Source: Clostridium sp. cel8
GTDB taxonomy: Bacteria; Bacillota; Clostridia; Clostridiales; Clostridiaceae
Assembly (NCBI RefSeq): GCF_014050525.1
Contig: NZ_JACGAG010000004.1
Coordinates: 124,001 to 188,000 of the forward strand
Direction: 5' to 3'
Length of the DNA stretch: 64,000 bases
Shown here: in pieces, positions 8,364 to 17,821 of the stretch
Layout of the letters: every line of letters starts with the position of its first letter
Numbering within the stretch: position 1 is the stretch's first letter
Made by a program: the position numbers and the translations under genes
Notes under the pieces: generated by a model
Told to the model about the DNA's origin: nothing
The model's database searches: none
Seen by the model: the letters and a program-made list of their open reading frames with translations, nothing else

Positions 8364-10292
8364 ATGTTCAATAATAAAAAGCTCAACAAGAAAAAAACTA
8401 GTAATAGAAGGTTTAAAAATAATAAATTCAATGATAATAAGTGGAAGTACACTATATACTATGTTTTACTTATAATTATGATAATGTTTTTCTTTAATGA
8501 TTATCTAACCGAATTAAAGTCAAAGCATATAGAATATAGTGAATTTATAAATTATATCAATGAAAATAAAATTTCTCAAGTTGATATAGGCAAAGATAAA
8601 TTAGTTATAGTACCAAAAGAAAATAGTGATGGAAAAGTTCTATATACTGAGAAAATTGATGATCCTAATTTGGTAGAACGATTAAATGAAGCTAAAGTAA
8701 AATATGGAGGAGTACCTCAGGAAAGTCCATTAATAAAAAACTTGTTTACAATACTAATTTCTACTATAATACTTATACTGGTATGGAAGTTTCTATTTGG
8801 AATATTTGGTAAAAAAATGGGCGGAGGAGTTATGTCCTTTGGCAAAAATACAGCAAAGATATATGCAGAAAATGAAACAGGAGTTAATTTTACAGATGTG
8901 GCAGGACAGGAAGAAGCAAAAGAATCACTAGTTGAAATAGTGGATTTTTTACATAATTCTCAAAGATATGTGGATATAGGAGCAAGACTGCCTAAAGGAG
9001 CTCTTTTAGTTGGCCCTCCTGGAACAGGAAAAACCCTTCTTGCAAAAGCAGTAGCAGGAGAAGCTAAAGTACCTTTTTTTTCTATATCAGGATCGGCTTT
9101 TGTAGAGATGTTTGTAGGTATGGGTGCAGCTAGAGTTAGAGATTTATTTAAACAGGCTCAAGAAAAAGCACCTTGTATAGTATTTATTGATGAAATAGAT
9201 GCTATAGGAAAAAGTAGAGATGGAAATATATCTGGAAATGATGAAAGAGAACAGACATTAAATCAATTGCTTGCAGAGATGGATGGTTTTGATTCTTCAA
9301 AAGGAGTTGTTATACTTGCAGCTACAAACAGACCAGAAGTTTTAGATAAGGCACTTTTAAGACCTGGACGTTTTGATAGAAGAGTTATAGTTGATAGACC
9401 TGATTTAAAGGGAAGAGAAGAAATACTTAAAGTTCATATAAAAGGAGTTAAAGTTTCAGAAGATGTAGATTTAAATTCAATAGCTAAATCTACTCCTGGT
9501 GCAGTAGGTGCAGATCTTGCAAATATAATAAATGAGGCTGCTCTAAGAGCTGTAAAAAATGGGAGAAGTTCTGTAAAACAAGAGGACTTAGAAGAAGCAG
9601 TTGAAGTAATTATTGCCGGTAAAGAAAAGAAAGATAGGATACTTTCTCCAGAGGAAAAAAGACAAGTGGCATTTCATGAAGTTGGTCATGCGTTAATAGC
9701 TGCTCTTTTAAAACACACGGATCCGGTTCATAAAATAACTATAGTGCCAAGAACAATGGGAGCACTTGGATATACAATGCAGCTTCCAGAAGAAGAAAAA
9801 TACCTTAATACAAAAGAAGAAATGTTAGATCAGATTTGTGTAATGTTAGGTGGAAGGTCAGCTGAAGAAGTAAAGTTCAACAGCATATCAACAGGAGCAG
9901 CAAATGATATAGAAAGGGCTACTCAAACAGCTAGAAACATGGTTACTATTTATGGCATGACAGATAGGTTTGATATGATGGGACTTGAATCTATGCAAAA
10001 TAGATATTTGAATGGAAAACCAGTTAAAAATTGTAGTATTGAAACAGAAACTATAATTGACCAGGAAATATTGAATATAATAAAGAAAGCTCATAATAGA
10101 GCTAAAAATATACTTTTGAATAATATAGATCTTTTAAATTATATATCAAATACTCTTGTTGAGAAAGAAACACTTATGGGAAGTGAATTTATGGATATGA
10201 TACATGAGTATAATAATAAAAAAAATAAACAAAATAATGAAAAAGTAGAAGATAAATCTGATAATAAAGAAAATAATTTTGTGAATGATTAA
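8364..10292 (+). CDS. ftsH: ATP-dependent zinc metalloprotease FtsH
   Basis: A 642-residue membrane-anchored AAA+ protease that degrades unassembled or regulatory membrane and cytosolic proteins. A basic, Asn/Lys-rich N-terminus leads to a first helix (about 29-46), an extracytoplasmic domain and a second helix (about 125-146). The AAA module has GPPGTGKT (about 217-224), IVFIDEID and the RPGRFDR second region of homology. The zinc site HEVGH lies near residue 438, and the third ligand is in AANDIERAT. The last 40 residues are a charged Asn/Lys/Glu tail. A GGAGG precedes the ATG. Many clostridia carry more than one FtsH; which copy this is cannot be told here. Confidence 0.95.
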   Translation: MFNNKKLNKKKTSNRRFKNNKFNDNKWKYTIYYVLLIIMIMFFFNDYLTELKSKHIEYSEFINYINENKISQVDIGKDKLVIVPKENSDGKVLYTEKIDDPNLVERLNEAKVKYGGVPQESPLIKNLFTILISTIILILVWKFLFGIFGKKMGGGVMSFGKNTAKIYAENETGVNFTDVAGQEEAKESLVEIVDFLHNSQRYVDIGARLPKGALLVGPPGTGKTLLAKAVAGEAKVPFFSISGSAFVEMFVGMGAARVRDLFKQAQEKAPCIVFIDEIDAIGKSRDGNISGNDEREQTLNQLLAEMDGFDSSKGVVILAATNRPEVLDKALLRPGRFDRRVIVDRPDLKGREEILKVHIKGVKVSEDVDLNSIAKSTPGAVGADLANIINEAALRAVKNGRSSVKQEDLEEAVEVIIAGKEKKDRILSPEEKRQVAFHEVGHALIAALLKHTDPVHKITIVPRTMGALGYTMQLPEEEKYLNTKEEMLDQICVMLGGRSAEEVKFNSISTGAANDIERATQTARNMVTIYGMTDRFDMMGLESMQNRYLNGKPVKNCSIETETIIDQEILNIIKKAHNRAKNILLNNIDLLNYISNTLVEKETLMGSEFMDMIHEYNNKKNKQNNEKVEDKSDNKENNFVND

Positions 10293-10331
10293 TATATAAT
10301 ACAATGATTTTATAAAAATGGAGATAATTTT

Positions 10332-12458
10332 ATGGAGAATGAGGAACTTAAAAAAGAGCTTTTAAAAGAAATTGAATTAAATAAGGAAAAAGATAAATTA
10401 AAACAAGTGATTCGTGAAATAAATAATCAAATGCTTTACTTCGTGGATGAGAGAAAAAAGGTAATAGATTTTATTTTGAAGTACCGAGAAAAAAATCTAG
10501 AAGAGTATAGAGATGACGAAGATAAAGGTATTGAGTATTTTAATCATGAGCTTTATGTAAAAGAAGAACAGTTTAAACTTATAGAAAAAAGACTTAGAGA
10601 ATTTACTATACTTAAAAAATCACCTTACTTTGGAAAGGTATGTTTTGAGGATAGATATGGAGAAATGAATATATATATAGGGAGATTTGGACTCACAAAT
10701 AAGGAAGAATATGAACCTCTAATTGTGGATTGGAGATCTCCTGTAAGTTCCCTTTTTTATCAAGGTAAGTTAGGTGAATGTGAGTATACTACACCTGAAG
10801 GAAAAGAAAAAGCAAATATTTTATCTAAAAGACAGTTCATTATAAAAAATGGTGAACTTCAGGGAATGTTTGATTCAAAATTGAATGTTAAAGATGAGAT
10901 ACTTCAATTTATTTTAAGTCAGAATACAAGCGAAAAATTAAAAGATATAGTTATGACAATACAAAAAGAGCAAGATGATCTTATAAGACAGCCTAGAGAT
11001 TCTGTCATAGTGGTAAATGGAGTTGCTGGAAGTGGAAAGACTACTATAGCTCTTCATAGAGTAGCATATCTTTTATATAACTATAGAGCTGAATTGGAAG
11101 ATAAAGTTCTCATACTTGGTCCTAATAGTATATTTATGGATTATATTTCAATGGTACTTCCAACTCTTGGAGAAGAAGGAGTAAAGCAGACAACTTTTAA
11201 AGAATTTGCATCTGAAATAATAGATCAAACTGGGGATATAATGGATTTTGGGGGATATATGGAAAATATATTGGAAGATAAAGCTGAATTCATACAGGAT
11301 ATAAAATATAAAAGATCAGCTCAATATATAAAAGATATGGATAGTTTAGTTGAAGACTTAGAAGAAAATTATTTTAAAATTAAAGATGTAAAGTTTTATG
11401 GAAAAGTAATAGCTAAAAAATCTGACATAGAAGATATGATGAACATATATTTTAAATCCATGCCTCTTTTTAAAAGGACAAGAAGAATATTGAGGATAAT
11501 ATTTTCTAAAATAAATGATGAAAGAAATAATATAGTAAAAAAGATACAAGAAGATTATGAAAATATGATATCAAATATGGGTGAAGAGGAACTCAATGAT
11601 GTTGGAACTAATTTAGAATTTATACGAAGAAATAAAATAAGAGAAGTAATAGAAGAAGTAATAAGAATTAAAAAAGATACATTAGAATGGATTAAAAATC
11701 CTAATGTAATTGATGTGTACAATAAGTATAATGGAAATAAGAGAATAATATACGAAGATCTTGCCCCAATACTGTATTTAAAAATAAAATTAGAGGGATT
11801 AAAATATAAAAAGCATCTGAAGCATATAGTAATAGATGAGGCACAGGATTATTCAATTCTTCAGTTTAAAGTGCTTCGAGAGCTTACTGGATGTAATTCA
11901 TTTACTATTGTAGGAGATGTTAATCAAAAAATTATACCAATAGATGAAGATTGTGCTATGATAAATCTTCATAAGGTATTTCCAGATTTAAATGTGAAGT
12001 ATTTCCCACTTAATACAAGTTATAGATCTACAAGTGAGATTATGAACTATGCAAGTAGATATATTAAAAACAATAATGTAGTTGGAGTTAGAAATGGTGA
12101 ATGCGTTGAAGAACATAAGTATGTTAATGATCATGATATAGTAGATGCTATAATTAATGATATTATGAAATTTAAGGAGTCTGGATATGAAAGTATTGCA
12201 GTTGTGTGTAGATCTTTGAGGGAAACTAAGACATTAGGTAAACTAATCTCACAAAAAATGCACATAACTTTATTTGATAGTGAGAATATAATATATTCAA
12301 AAGGTGAAGTAATTCTACCTAGTTATTTTGCAAAAGGACTTGAATTTGATGCAGTTATAATGATAGATAATTTCAAAGATTCATGTGAAAGTTTAAATAA
12401 GATAAAATATATAATGGCAACTAGAGCTCTTCATAAGTTATGTGTGTATAAAGTTTGA
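10332..12458 (+). CDS. helD: HelD-like UvrD-type ATPase, RNA polymerase recycling factor
   Basis: A 708-residue superfamily 1 helicase-like protein. The N-terminal 45 residues form a charged coiled coil, the part that in Gram-positive HelD enters the RNA polymerase secondary channel. Walker A GVAGSGKT is at residues 230-237; the Walker B IDEAQD and the NTSYRS motif follow, and motif V is near FAKGLEFDAVIM. HelD releases stalled RNA polymerase from DNA using ATP. It is somewhat shorter than the Bacillus subtilis protein. It lies 39 bases after ftsH and 43 before hydE, so a shared transcript is likely. Classification against other UvrD/Rep proteins rests on the N-terminal coiled coil and overall layout. 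Confidence 0.85.
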   Translation: MENEELKKELLKEIELNKEKDKLKQVIREINNQMLYFVDERKKVIDFILKYREKNLEEYRDDEDKGIEYFNHELYVKEEQFKLIEKRLREFTILKKSPYFGKVCFEDRYGEMNIYIGRFGLTNKEEYEPLIVDWRSPVSSLFYQGKLGECEYTTPEGKEKANILSKRQFIIKNGELQGMFDSKLNVKDEILQFILSQNTSEKLKDIVMTIQKEQDDLIRQPRDSVIVVNGVAGSGKTTIALHRVAYLLYNYRAELEDKVLILGPNSIFMDYISMVLPTLGEEGVKQTTFKEFASEIIDQTGDIMDFGGYMENILEDKAEFIQDIKYKRSAQYIKDMDSLVEDLEENYFKIKDVKFYGKVIAKKSDIEDMMNIYFKSMPLFKRTRRILRIIFSKINDERNNIVKKIQEDYENMISNMGEEELNDVGTNLEFIRRNKIREVIEEVIRIKKDTLEWIKNPNVIDVYNKYNGNKRIIYEDLAPILYLKIKLEGLKYKKHLKHIVIDEAQDYSILQFKVLRELTGCNSFTIVGDVNQKIIPIDEDCAMINLHKVFPDLNVKYFPLNTSYRSTSEIMNYASRYIKNNNVVGVRNGECVEEHKYVNDHDIVDAIINDIMKFKESGYESIAVVCRSLRETKTLGKLISQKMHITLFDSENIIYSKGEVILPSYFAKGLEFDAVIMIDNFKDSCESLNKIKYIMATRALHKLCVYKV

Positions 12459-12501
12459 TATATGAAATTTTATAAATCTTTCAGAAAGGATTTGAATTGT
12501 T

Positions 12502-13542
12502 ATGAAAAGTTTACTTGATGTAATAGAATACGCTGAAAAATATCATAGTATGAGTAAAGAAGATATAGTAAGATTGTTTGAAGACAGTAAATATAACAAT
12601 GAATTATTTAGAGCTGCAGATAGGACAAGGGAAAAGTATGTTGGGAATCCAGTTCATTTAAGAGGCCTTATAGAATTTTCTAATATATGCAAGAGAAATT
12701 GCATGTATTGTGGCCTTAGACGCGATAATAAAAATATAGAGAGATATAGAATAGATCCGGATGAAATTATAGAATTGGCTAGAAAGGCTGTTGGATATGG
12801 GTATAAAACTGTTGTAATGCAATCTGGAGAAGATGATTATTATACAGTAGATAAAATGAAATATATTATATCGAATATAAAAAAGATGGATGTTGCTATA
12901 ACTTTAAGTATAGGTGAAAAGAGTTTTGAAGAATATAAAGCCTATAAAGAAGCAGGAGCAGATAGATATCTTTTGAGAATAGAAACTACTGATCCAAAAC
13001 TCTATGAAGAGATGGATCCTGGAATGAGTCATGAAAATAGAAAAAGGTGTCTTAGAGATTTGAGAACTTTGGGTTATGAAGTGGGAACTGGATGTCTTAT
13101 AGGACTTCCAGGGCAAACTATAGAATCCCTTGCTGATGACATATTGTTCTTTAAAAATATTGATGCTGACATGATTGGAGTTGGACCATTTATTCCTAAT
13201 CAAGATACTCCTCTTAAAGATGCAACTGGTGGAGATTTTGAAACTGCAAGAAAAGTAGTTGCAATAACAAGACTTTTGATTCCAGATGCAAATATTCCAG
13301 CTACAACGGCTATGGAAACATTGAATCCTAAAGGAAGAGTTATAGCTTTGCAAAGTGGATCAAATGTAGTTATGCCAAATGTAACTGAGGGTATATATAG
13401 AAAATTGTATGCACTGTATCCTGGAAAAATATGTACAGGTGATACTCCAGCACATTGCGTAAATTGTATAACCGGTAAAATAGTAACAATAGGTAGAAAA
13501 GTTGCATCAACTAAAGGGTTTAGAATTAAAGTAGGATGCTAA
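12502..13542 (+). CDS. hydE: [FeFe]-hydrogenase maturation radical SAM protein HydE
   Basis: A 346-residue radical SAM enzyme that helps build the dithiolate/iron-carbonyl part of the hydrogenase H-cluster. The SAM cluster cysteines are C63, C67 and C70 in CKRNCMYC. The optional second cluster triad is complete at C311, C319 and C322, with the same spacing known from Thermotoga HydE. LRGLIEFSNI before the cluster and GPFIPNQDTPL are HydE hallmarks that separate it from BioB and PylB. Its partners HydF and HydG and the hydrogenase itself are not in this window. The ribosome site is AGAAAGGA. Confidence 0.93.
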   Translation: MKSLLDVIEYAEKYHSMSKEDIVRLFEDSKYNNELFRAADRTREKYVGNPVHLRGLIEFSNICKRNCMYCGLRRDNKNIERYRIDPDEIIELARKAVGYGYKTVVMQSGEDDYYTVDKMKYIISNIKKMDVAITLSIGEKSFEEYKAYKEAGADRYLLRIETTDPKLYEEMDPGMSHENRKRCLRDLRTLGYEVGTGCLIGLPGQTIESLADDILFFKNIDADMIGVGPFIPNQDTPLKDATGGDFETARKVVAITRLLIPDANIPATTAMETLNPKGRVIALQSGSNVVMPNVTEGIYRKLYALYPGKICTGDTPAHCVNCITGKIVTIGRKVASTKGFRIKVGC

Positions 13543-13569
13543 TTATATAGTTTTATAGGAGGAAAATTT

Positions 13570-14889
13570 ATGACATATATGGAAGATGAAGAGAATGAAA
13601 TTAAAAAAGCAAATCAGCTTATAGATTATATTTATGAAAGTCCAACGTCATTTCATGCAGTAAAAAATGCATCAAGACTTCTTAAATCACGTGGATTTAC
13701 AGAAATTTTTGAAGGGGATAAATGGAATCTTAAAAAAGGTGGTAAGTATTTTGTAACAAAAAATCAATCTGCACTAATTGCGTTTACTATTGGAGATGGA
13801 GAAATAGAAGATATAGGGTTTAAAATAATAGCAGCTCATACGGATTCTCCTGGATTTAGATTAAAGCCTAATTCTGATATAGAAGTTGAAGGATCATATA
13901 TAAAGTTCAATACTGAAGTATATGGTGAACCAATTTTAAATACATGGATGGATAGACCACTATCACTAGCAGGTAGAGTTTGTTTAAGAGGGAAAGATCC
14001 ACTTCATCCTGATATAAGACTTGTAAATGTAAAAAGGCCTTTAATGGTAATACCTAATTTGGCAATACATTTAAATAGAAATATAAATTCAGGAATAAAG
14101 TTAAATAGACAGACTCATATGCTACCTCTAGTGGCTCTTGTAAATGAGAATTATAAAGGTCACAAATATATAAATGAGATAATTGCATCTGAAATTTCAG
14201 TTTCTCCTGATGAAATACTTGACTTTGATCTTTTTTTATATGAATTTGAAAAGGGAAGTATAGTTGGACAAAATAGAGAATTTATATCATCTGGAAGATT
14301 GGATGATTTAAGCATGGTATATCCTGGAATTGAAGCTATTTCAAGTTGTGAAGTAAAGCATGGAATAAATGTAATGGTGTGCTTTGACAATGAAGAAGTA
14401 GGAAGTACAACAAAACAAGGAGCAGATTCACCAATGCTTCTTTCAGTTTTAAGGAGAATAGCATTTAATTTTGGAAAAGATATAGAAGAATTTTATAGAG
14501 CAATATCTAAGTCGTTTATAATATCCTGTGACTTAGGCCATGCACTTCATCCAAATTACTTGGAAAAGTCAGATCCTGTAAACAGACCTATAATTAATAA
14601 AGGACCTGTTATAAAAATAAGTGCTAGCCAGAGTTACACAACAGATAGTGTATCAAGTGCTATATACAGAGAAATATGTAAAAATGCAAAAATACCTGTT
14701 CAAGTGTTTGTAAATCGTTCAGATGAAAGAGGAGGTTCAACTATAGGACCTATATCCTCAAGCCATGTAAATATTACATCTGTTGATATGGGAAATCCTA
14801 TATTGTCTATGCATTCTATAAGAGAACTTGGTGGTGTAAAGGACTATTGTTATGCTGAAAGGTCATTTAAAAAATTTTACGATTTATAA
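13570..14889 (+). CDS. M18-family aminopeptidase
   Basis: A 439-residue cytosolic metallo-aminopeptidase. Zinc and catalytic motifs of family M18 are visible: AAHTDSPGF, the EEVGSTTKQGADSPM segment with the bridging glutamate and general base, DLGHALHPNY, and RSDERGGSTIGP near the C-terminus. M18 enzymes remove acidic or neutral N-terminal residues and form large dodecamers. The ATG at 13570 has AGGAGG directly upstream. It follows hydE by 27 bases. It is separated from the next gene by the lysine riboswitch. Confidence 0.92.
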   Translation: MTYMEDEENEIKKANQLIDYIYESPTSFHAVKNASRLLKSRGFTEIFEGDKWNLKKGGKYFVTKNQSALIAFTIGDGEIEDIGFKIIAAHTDSPGFRLKPNSDIEVEGSYIKFNTEVYGEPILNTWMDRPLSLAGRVCLRGKDPLHPDIRLVNVKRPLMVIPNLAIHLNRNINSGIKLNRQTHMLPLVALVNENYKGHKYINEIIASEISVSPDEILDFDLFLYEFEKGSIVGQNREFISSGRLDDLSMVYPGIEAISSCEVKHGINVMVCFDNEEVGSTTKQGADSPMLLSVLRRIAFNFGKDIEEFYRAISKSFIISCDLGHALHPNYLEKSDPVNRPIINKGPVIKISASQSYTTDSVSSAIYREICKNAKIPVQVFVNRSDERGGSTIGPISSSHVNITSVDMGNPILSMHSIRELGGVKDYCYAERSFKKFYDL

Positions 14890-14899
14890 AAATTTATAG

Positions 14900-14928
14900 T
14901 TGAAATATAAAAATATTTATGTTAAACT
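14900..14928 (+). promoter_or_regulatory. Promoter of the lysine riboswitch transcript
   Basis: TTGAAA (14900-14905), a 17-base spacer and TAAACT (14923-14928), placed about 25 bases before the first riboswitch stem. Confidence 0.55.
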
Positions 14929-14949
14929 TAGAGCAATTTAATAAAAAAA

Positions 14950-15180
14950 TACCTATGGTAGAGGTGCTGTAATTAAGAGTATTTGTTTTTAGCTGGCAGG
15001 CGTTTAGATTCAAAGAAAGGAATTACAGCCGAAGAAAGTAACTTGGCAAAGATACTTTCTGGGTTTGCACATAATATGTGTAAATCTGTCACTTGATTTA
15101 ATTAGTGGAGAGCTACAAAGGTACACAAGATTGCATATTTATGCAGTAGAGGTGTCCCTTTACTGTATTTATTTTTATAA
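14950..15180 (+). promoter_or_regulatory. Lysine riboswitch (L box) with terminator, upstream of aspartokinase
   Basis: The aptamer carries the L-box hallmarks in order: AGAGGTGC at 14960-14967 followed by AAGAGTA, then GCCGAAG near 15029, CTGTCACTTG near 15087 and GGAGAGCTAC near 15107. ACCT at the start pairs with AGGT at 15119-15122 to close the first stem. Downstream, AGTAGAGG (15145-15152) pairs with CCTTTACT (15157-15164) and is followed by a T-rich run, forming a terminator. A TGCAT/ATGCA hairpin (15132-15145) overlaps its left arm and may be part of the switch. Lysine should therefore turn off aspartokinase and lysA. Confidence 0.93.
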
Positions 15181-15199
15181 ATTTTTAGGGAGTGATATT

Positions 15200-16402
15200 G
15201 TGGCAATAGTTGTTCAAAAGTATGGAGGAAGTTCTGTTAGTACAGTTGAGAAAATAAAAAATATAGCTAAAACTGTAATAAATAGAAAAAAAGCCGGTAA
15301 CAGTATGATAATAGTAGTATCTGCTATGGGAGATACTACAGATGAACTTATAGACCTTGCTAATAAAGTTACGGATACTCCAGATAAGAGAGAACTTGAT
15401 GCGTTACTGTCAACAGGTGAGATGAAGTCAGCAGCACTTCTTGCTATGGCTATTAAATCATTTGGTTTTGATGCTATAAGTTATACTGCATACCAAATAG
15501 GGATAAAAACTAGTGGTCAATATGGAAAATCTCTTATAGATGATATTGATGCAAACAAAATAAAAGATAGACTAGATGAAGGAAAAATAGTAATTGCAGC
15601 TGGATTTCAGGGCATAAATAAAGATGGAGATATAACTACACTTGGTCGGGGAGGATCTGACACAACTGCAGTAGCTATAGCAGCAAAATTAAACGGGATT
15701 TGTGAAATATATACTGATGTAGATGGGATATACAGCATTGATCCAAGGGATTATAAAGATGCAAAAAAATTATATGAGATAGATTATGAAGAAATGCTGG
15801 AACTTTCAAGTCTTGGTGCACAAGTAATGCATCCAAGGTCAATAGAACTTGGCCAAAAATATAATATACCAATATATGTTGGGCTTAGTAATAGTAAGAT
15901 AAGAGGAACAGTTATAAAGGGGGATAAAAATATGAATATGGAAAATAAACCTGTAACAGGAGTTGCAACTAGCGATGAGGATATAGCAATAACAATAAAA
16001 AATGTGGATGAAAATATAAATTTAATATCTAATTTATTTGAAAGTATAGCTAGTAAGAAAATAAATATAGATATGATAAGTCAAACTGCACCTATAAATA
16101 ATAAGATAAATATATCATTTACAATACCTAAAGTGGATGTAAATGAATGTTTGGATATATTGAAAGAGCATTGTGATATAAAGACACAGGTAGATATAGA
16201 TGAAGATATAACTAAATTTTCTATAGTTGGTATAGGAATGAAGACAACTTCTGGAGTAGCTGCAAGGATGTTTAAGCTATTTAAGGAAAATAATATACAA
16301 GTAAAAATGATAACTACATCAGAAATAAGAGTTACATGTGCAATAAAACATGAAGATAAATTAAAGACTATTAAACTTGTAGCAAAAGAATTTAATCTTT
16401 AA
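15200..16402 (+). CDS. lysC: Aspartate kinase
   Basis: A 400-residue enzyme that phosphorylates aspartate, the first step to lysine, threonine and methionine. The N-terminal kinase domain starts with VVQKYGGSSV and carries the TTLGRGGSDTTAV phosphate-binding segment and the YTDVDGIYS segment. Two ACT domains follow (about residues 255-400). The frame is open upstream into the riboswitch, but the AGGGAG ribosome site and the family N-terminus select the GTG at 15200. Control by the lysine riboswitch and the following lysA mark this as the lysine-pathway isoenzyme. Confidence 0.95.
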   Translation: MAIVVQKYGGSSVSTVEKIKNIAKTVINRKKAGNSMIIVVSAMGDTTDELIDLANKVTDTPDKRELDALLSTGEMKSAALLAMAIKSFGFDAISYTAYQIGIKTSGQYGKSLIDDIDANKIKDRLDEGKIVIAAGFQGINKDGDITTLGRGGSDTTAVAIAAKLNGICEIYTDVDGIYSIDPRDYKDAKKLYEIDYEEMLELSSLGAQVMHPRSIELGQKYNIPIYVGLSNSKIRGTVIKGDKNMNMENKPVTGVATSDEDIAITIKNVDENINLISNLFESIASKKINIDMISQTAPINNKINISFTIPKVDVNECLDILKEHCDIKTQVDIDEDITKFSIVGIGMKTTSGVAARMFKLFKENNIQVKMITTSEIRVTCAIKHEDKLKTIKLVAKEFNL

Positions 16403-16425
16403 TTAATACTTAGGAGGAAACTTTT

Positions 16426-17724
16426 GTGAAATTATTCGACAATATGAAAGTTAAAAATAACATACTATATATAAATGATGTAAGTACAGTAGACTTGGTT
16501 GAGAAATTTGGAACGCCTCTTTATGTTATAGATGAAAAACTTACAAGAGAAAAATGTAATAGATATTACAGAGCATTTAAAGCAAATGAAGGGAAAAATA
16601 AAGTTGCATATGCAGGAAAGGCTTTTTTAACACTAGCCATGTGTCAATTGATTAATAGTGAGGGGCTCTATCTTGATGTTGTTTCAGCAGGAGAATTATA
16701 TACTGCATATAAGAGCAATTTCCCTATGGAAAAGATTTATTTTCATGGAAATAACAAGACAATTGAAGAAATTAAAATGGCTATAAGGCTTGGAATAGGA
16801 AATTTTGTAGTGGATAATGTAGAAGAAATGAAAAATATAGATTCTATTGCAAGACAGGAAAACAAAGTTCAAAGTGTACTTCTTAGAGTTACTCCTGGAA
16901 TAGAAGCACATACCCATGAGTATATAAAAACAGGTCAGATAGACTCTAAATTTGGATTTAATATAGAGAATAATGGAGTAATGAAAGCTGTAAAACAAGC
17001 TCTTGAATTCCCTAATATAAAGCTTTCAGGGCTTCACTGTCATATAGGATCACAGATATTTGAAGTAGAACCTTATTGTGAAGAAGTAGATGTAATGCTA
17101 TCTTTAATTAAAGATATAAAGGATAAGTTTTCAATAGACATTTGTGAACTTGATCTTGGTGGAGGATTTGGAATATACTATGTTGAAGGTGATTCTCCAA
17201 AGCCAATAGAGGAGTTCTGTTCTGTTATTTTAGAGAAGGCGGAAAAGAAAGCCAGTGAACTTGGAATAGAATTACCTGCACTTGTAATTGAACCTGGAAG
17301 ATCAATAATAGGAAATTCAGGCACTACACTTTATACTATAGGATCAATAAAGGATATACCTAATGTTAGAAAATATGTATCTGTAAATGGAGGAATGGCA
17401 GACAACATAAGACCTTCATTGTATAAAGCTAAATATGAATGTGCAATTGCAAATAGAGTGTATTCTGAAGAGAAAGAGAAAGTTACAATAGCAGGTAAGT
17501 TTTGTGAATCTGGTGATATACTTATAAAAGACGCAGAACTTGCTAAAGTTAGAATTGGGGATATTTTAGCTGTATTTACAACTGGAGCATACGGGTATTC
17601 TATGGCAAGCAATTACAATAAAGCTGAAAAACCTGCTGTAGTATTTGTAAATGGAAGCAACGCTTCCTTGGTATGTAAAAGACAAAGCCTTGAGGATGTA
17701 ATACAGGGAGAACTTATGATTTAA
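16426..17724 (+). CDS. lysA: Diaminopimelate decarboxylase
   Basis: A 432-residue PLP enzyme of the alanine-racemase fold that makes lysine from meso-diaminopimelate. The PLP lysine is in KVAYAGKAFL (about residues 61-70), the GGGFGIYY glycine loop binds phosphate, and CESGDIL and GAYGYSMASNYN are conserved active-site segments of LysA. The GTG start follows AGGAGG at 16412-16417. It lies 23 bases after the aspartokinase gene and should share its riboswitch control. The structured stretch after its stop may also end this transcript. Confidence 0.95.
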   Translation: MKLFDNMKVKNNILYINDVSTVDLVEKFGTPLYVIDEKLTREKCNRYYRAFKANEGKNKVAYAGKAFLTLAMCQLINSEGLYLDVVSAGELYTAYKSNFPMEKIYFHGNNKTIEEIKMAIRLGIGNFVVDNVEEMKNIDSIARQENKVQSVLLRVTPGIEAHTHEYIKTGQIDSKFGFNIENNGVMKAVKQALEFPNIKLSGLHCHIGSQIFEVEPYCEEVDVMLSLIKDIKDKFSIDICELDLGGGFGIYYVEGDSPKPIEEFCSVILEKAEKKASELGIELPALVIEPGRSIIGNSGTTLYTIGSIKDIPNVRKYVSVNGGMADNIRPSLYKAKYECAIANRVYSEEKEKVTIAGKFCESGDILIKDAELAKVRIGDILAVFTTGAYGYSMASNYNKAEKPAVVFVNGSNASLVCKRQSLEDVIQGELMI

Positions 17725-17731
17725 TTAATTT

Positions 17732-17821
17732 TATCATCCTTCTTGTGAGTTAATATTTTGTGATTTATTGGGAACAATAATCAGAGCGAAACTATTCTTC
17801 ACAAGAAAGGATGAATTTTTT
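17732..17821 (+). promoter_or_regulatory. Nested hairpin leader that covers the ribosome site of the glucan synthase gene
   Basis: TCATCCTTCTTGTGA (17734-17748) pairs with 17799-17814 over 15 bp with a single bulged A. The right arm contains the AAAGGA ribosome site (17806-17811) of the next gene, and a run of six T (17816-17821) ends at its ATG. Inside the 50-base loop, 17761-17770 pairs with 17775-17783 (one bulged T) around a GGAA tetraloop closed by G-C. The pairing is seen directly. Control by ribosome-site masking, or termination of the lysA transcript, is inference. Confidence 0.65.

Noticed and set aside
12904-13353. Reverse-strand ORF of 149 codons inside hydE
   Set aside because: A Ser/Phe/Cys-rich shadow of the hydE frame with no ribosome site or motif.
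15065-15199. Upstream in-frame extension of the aspartokinase
   Set aside because: These bases are the lysine riboswitch and its terminator; the AGGGAG and family start select 15200.
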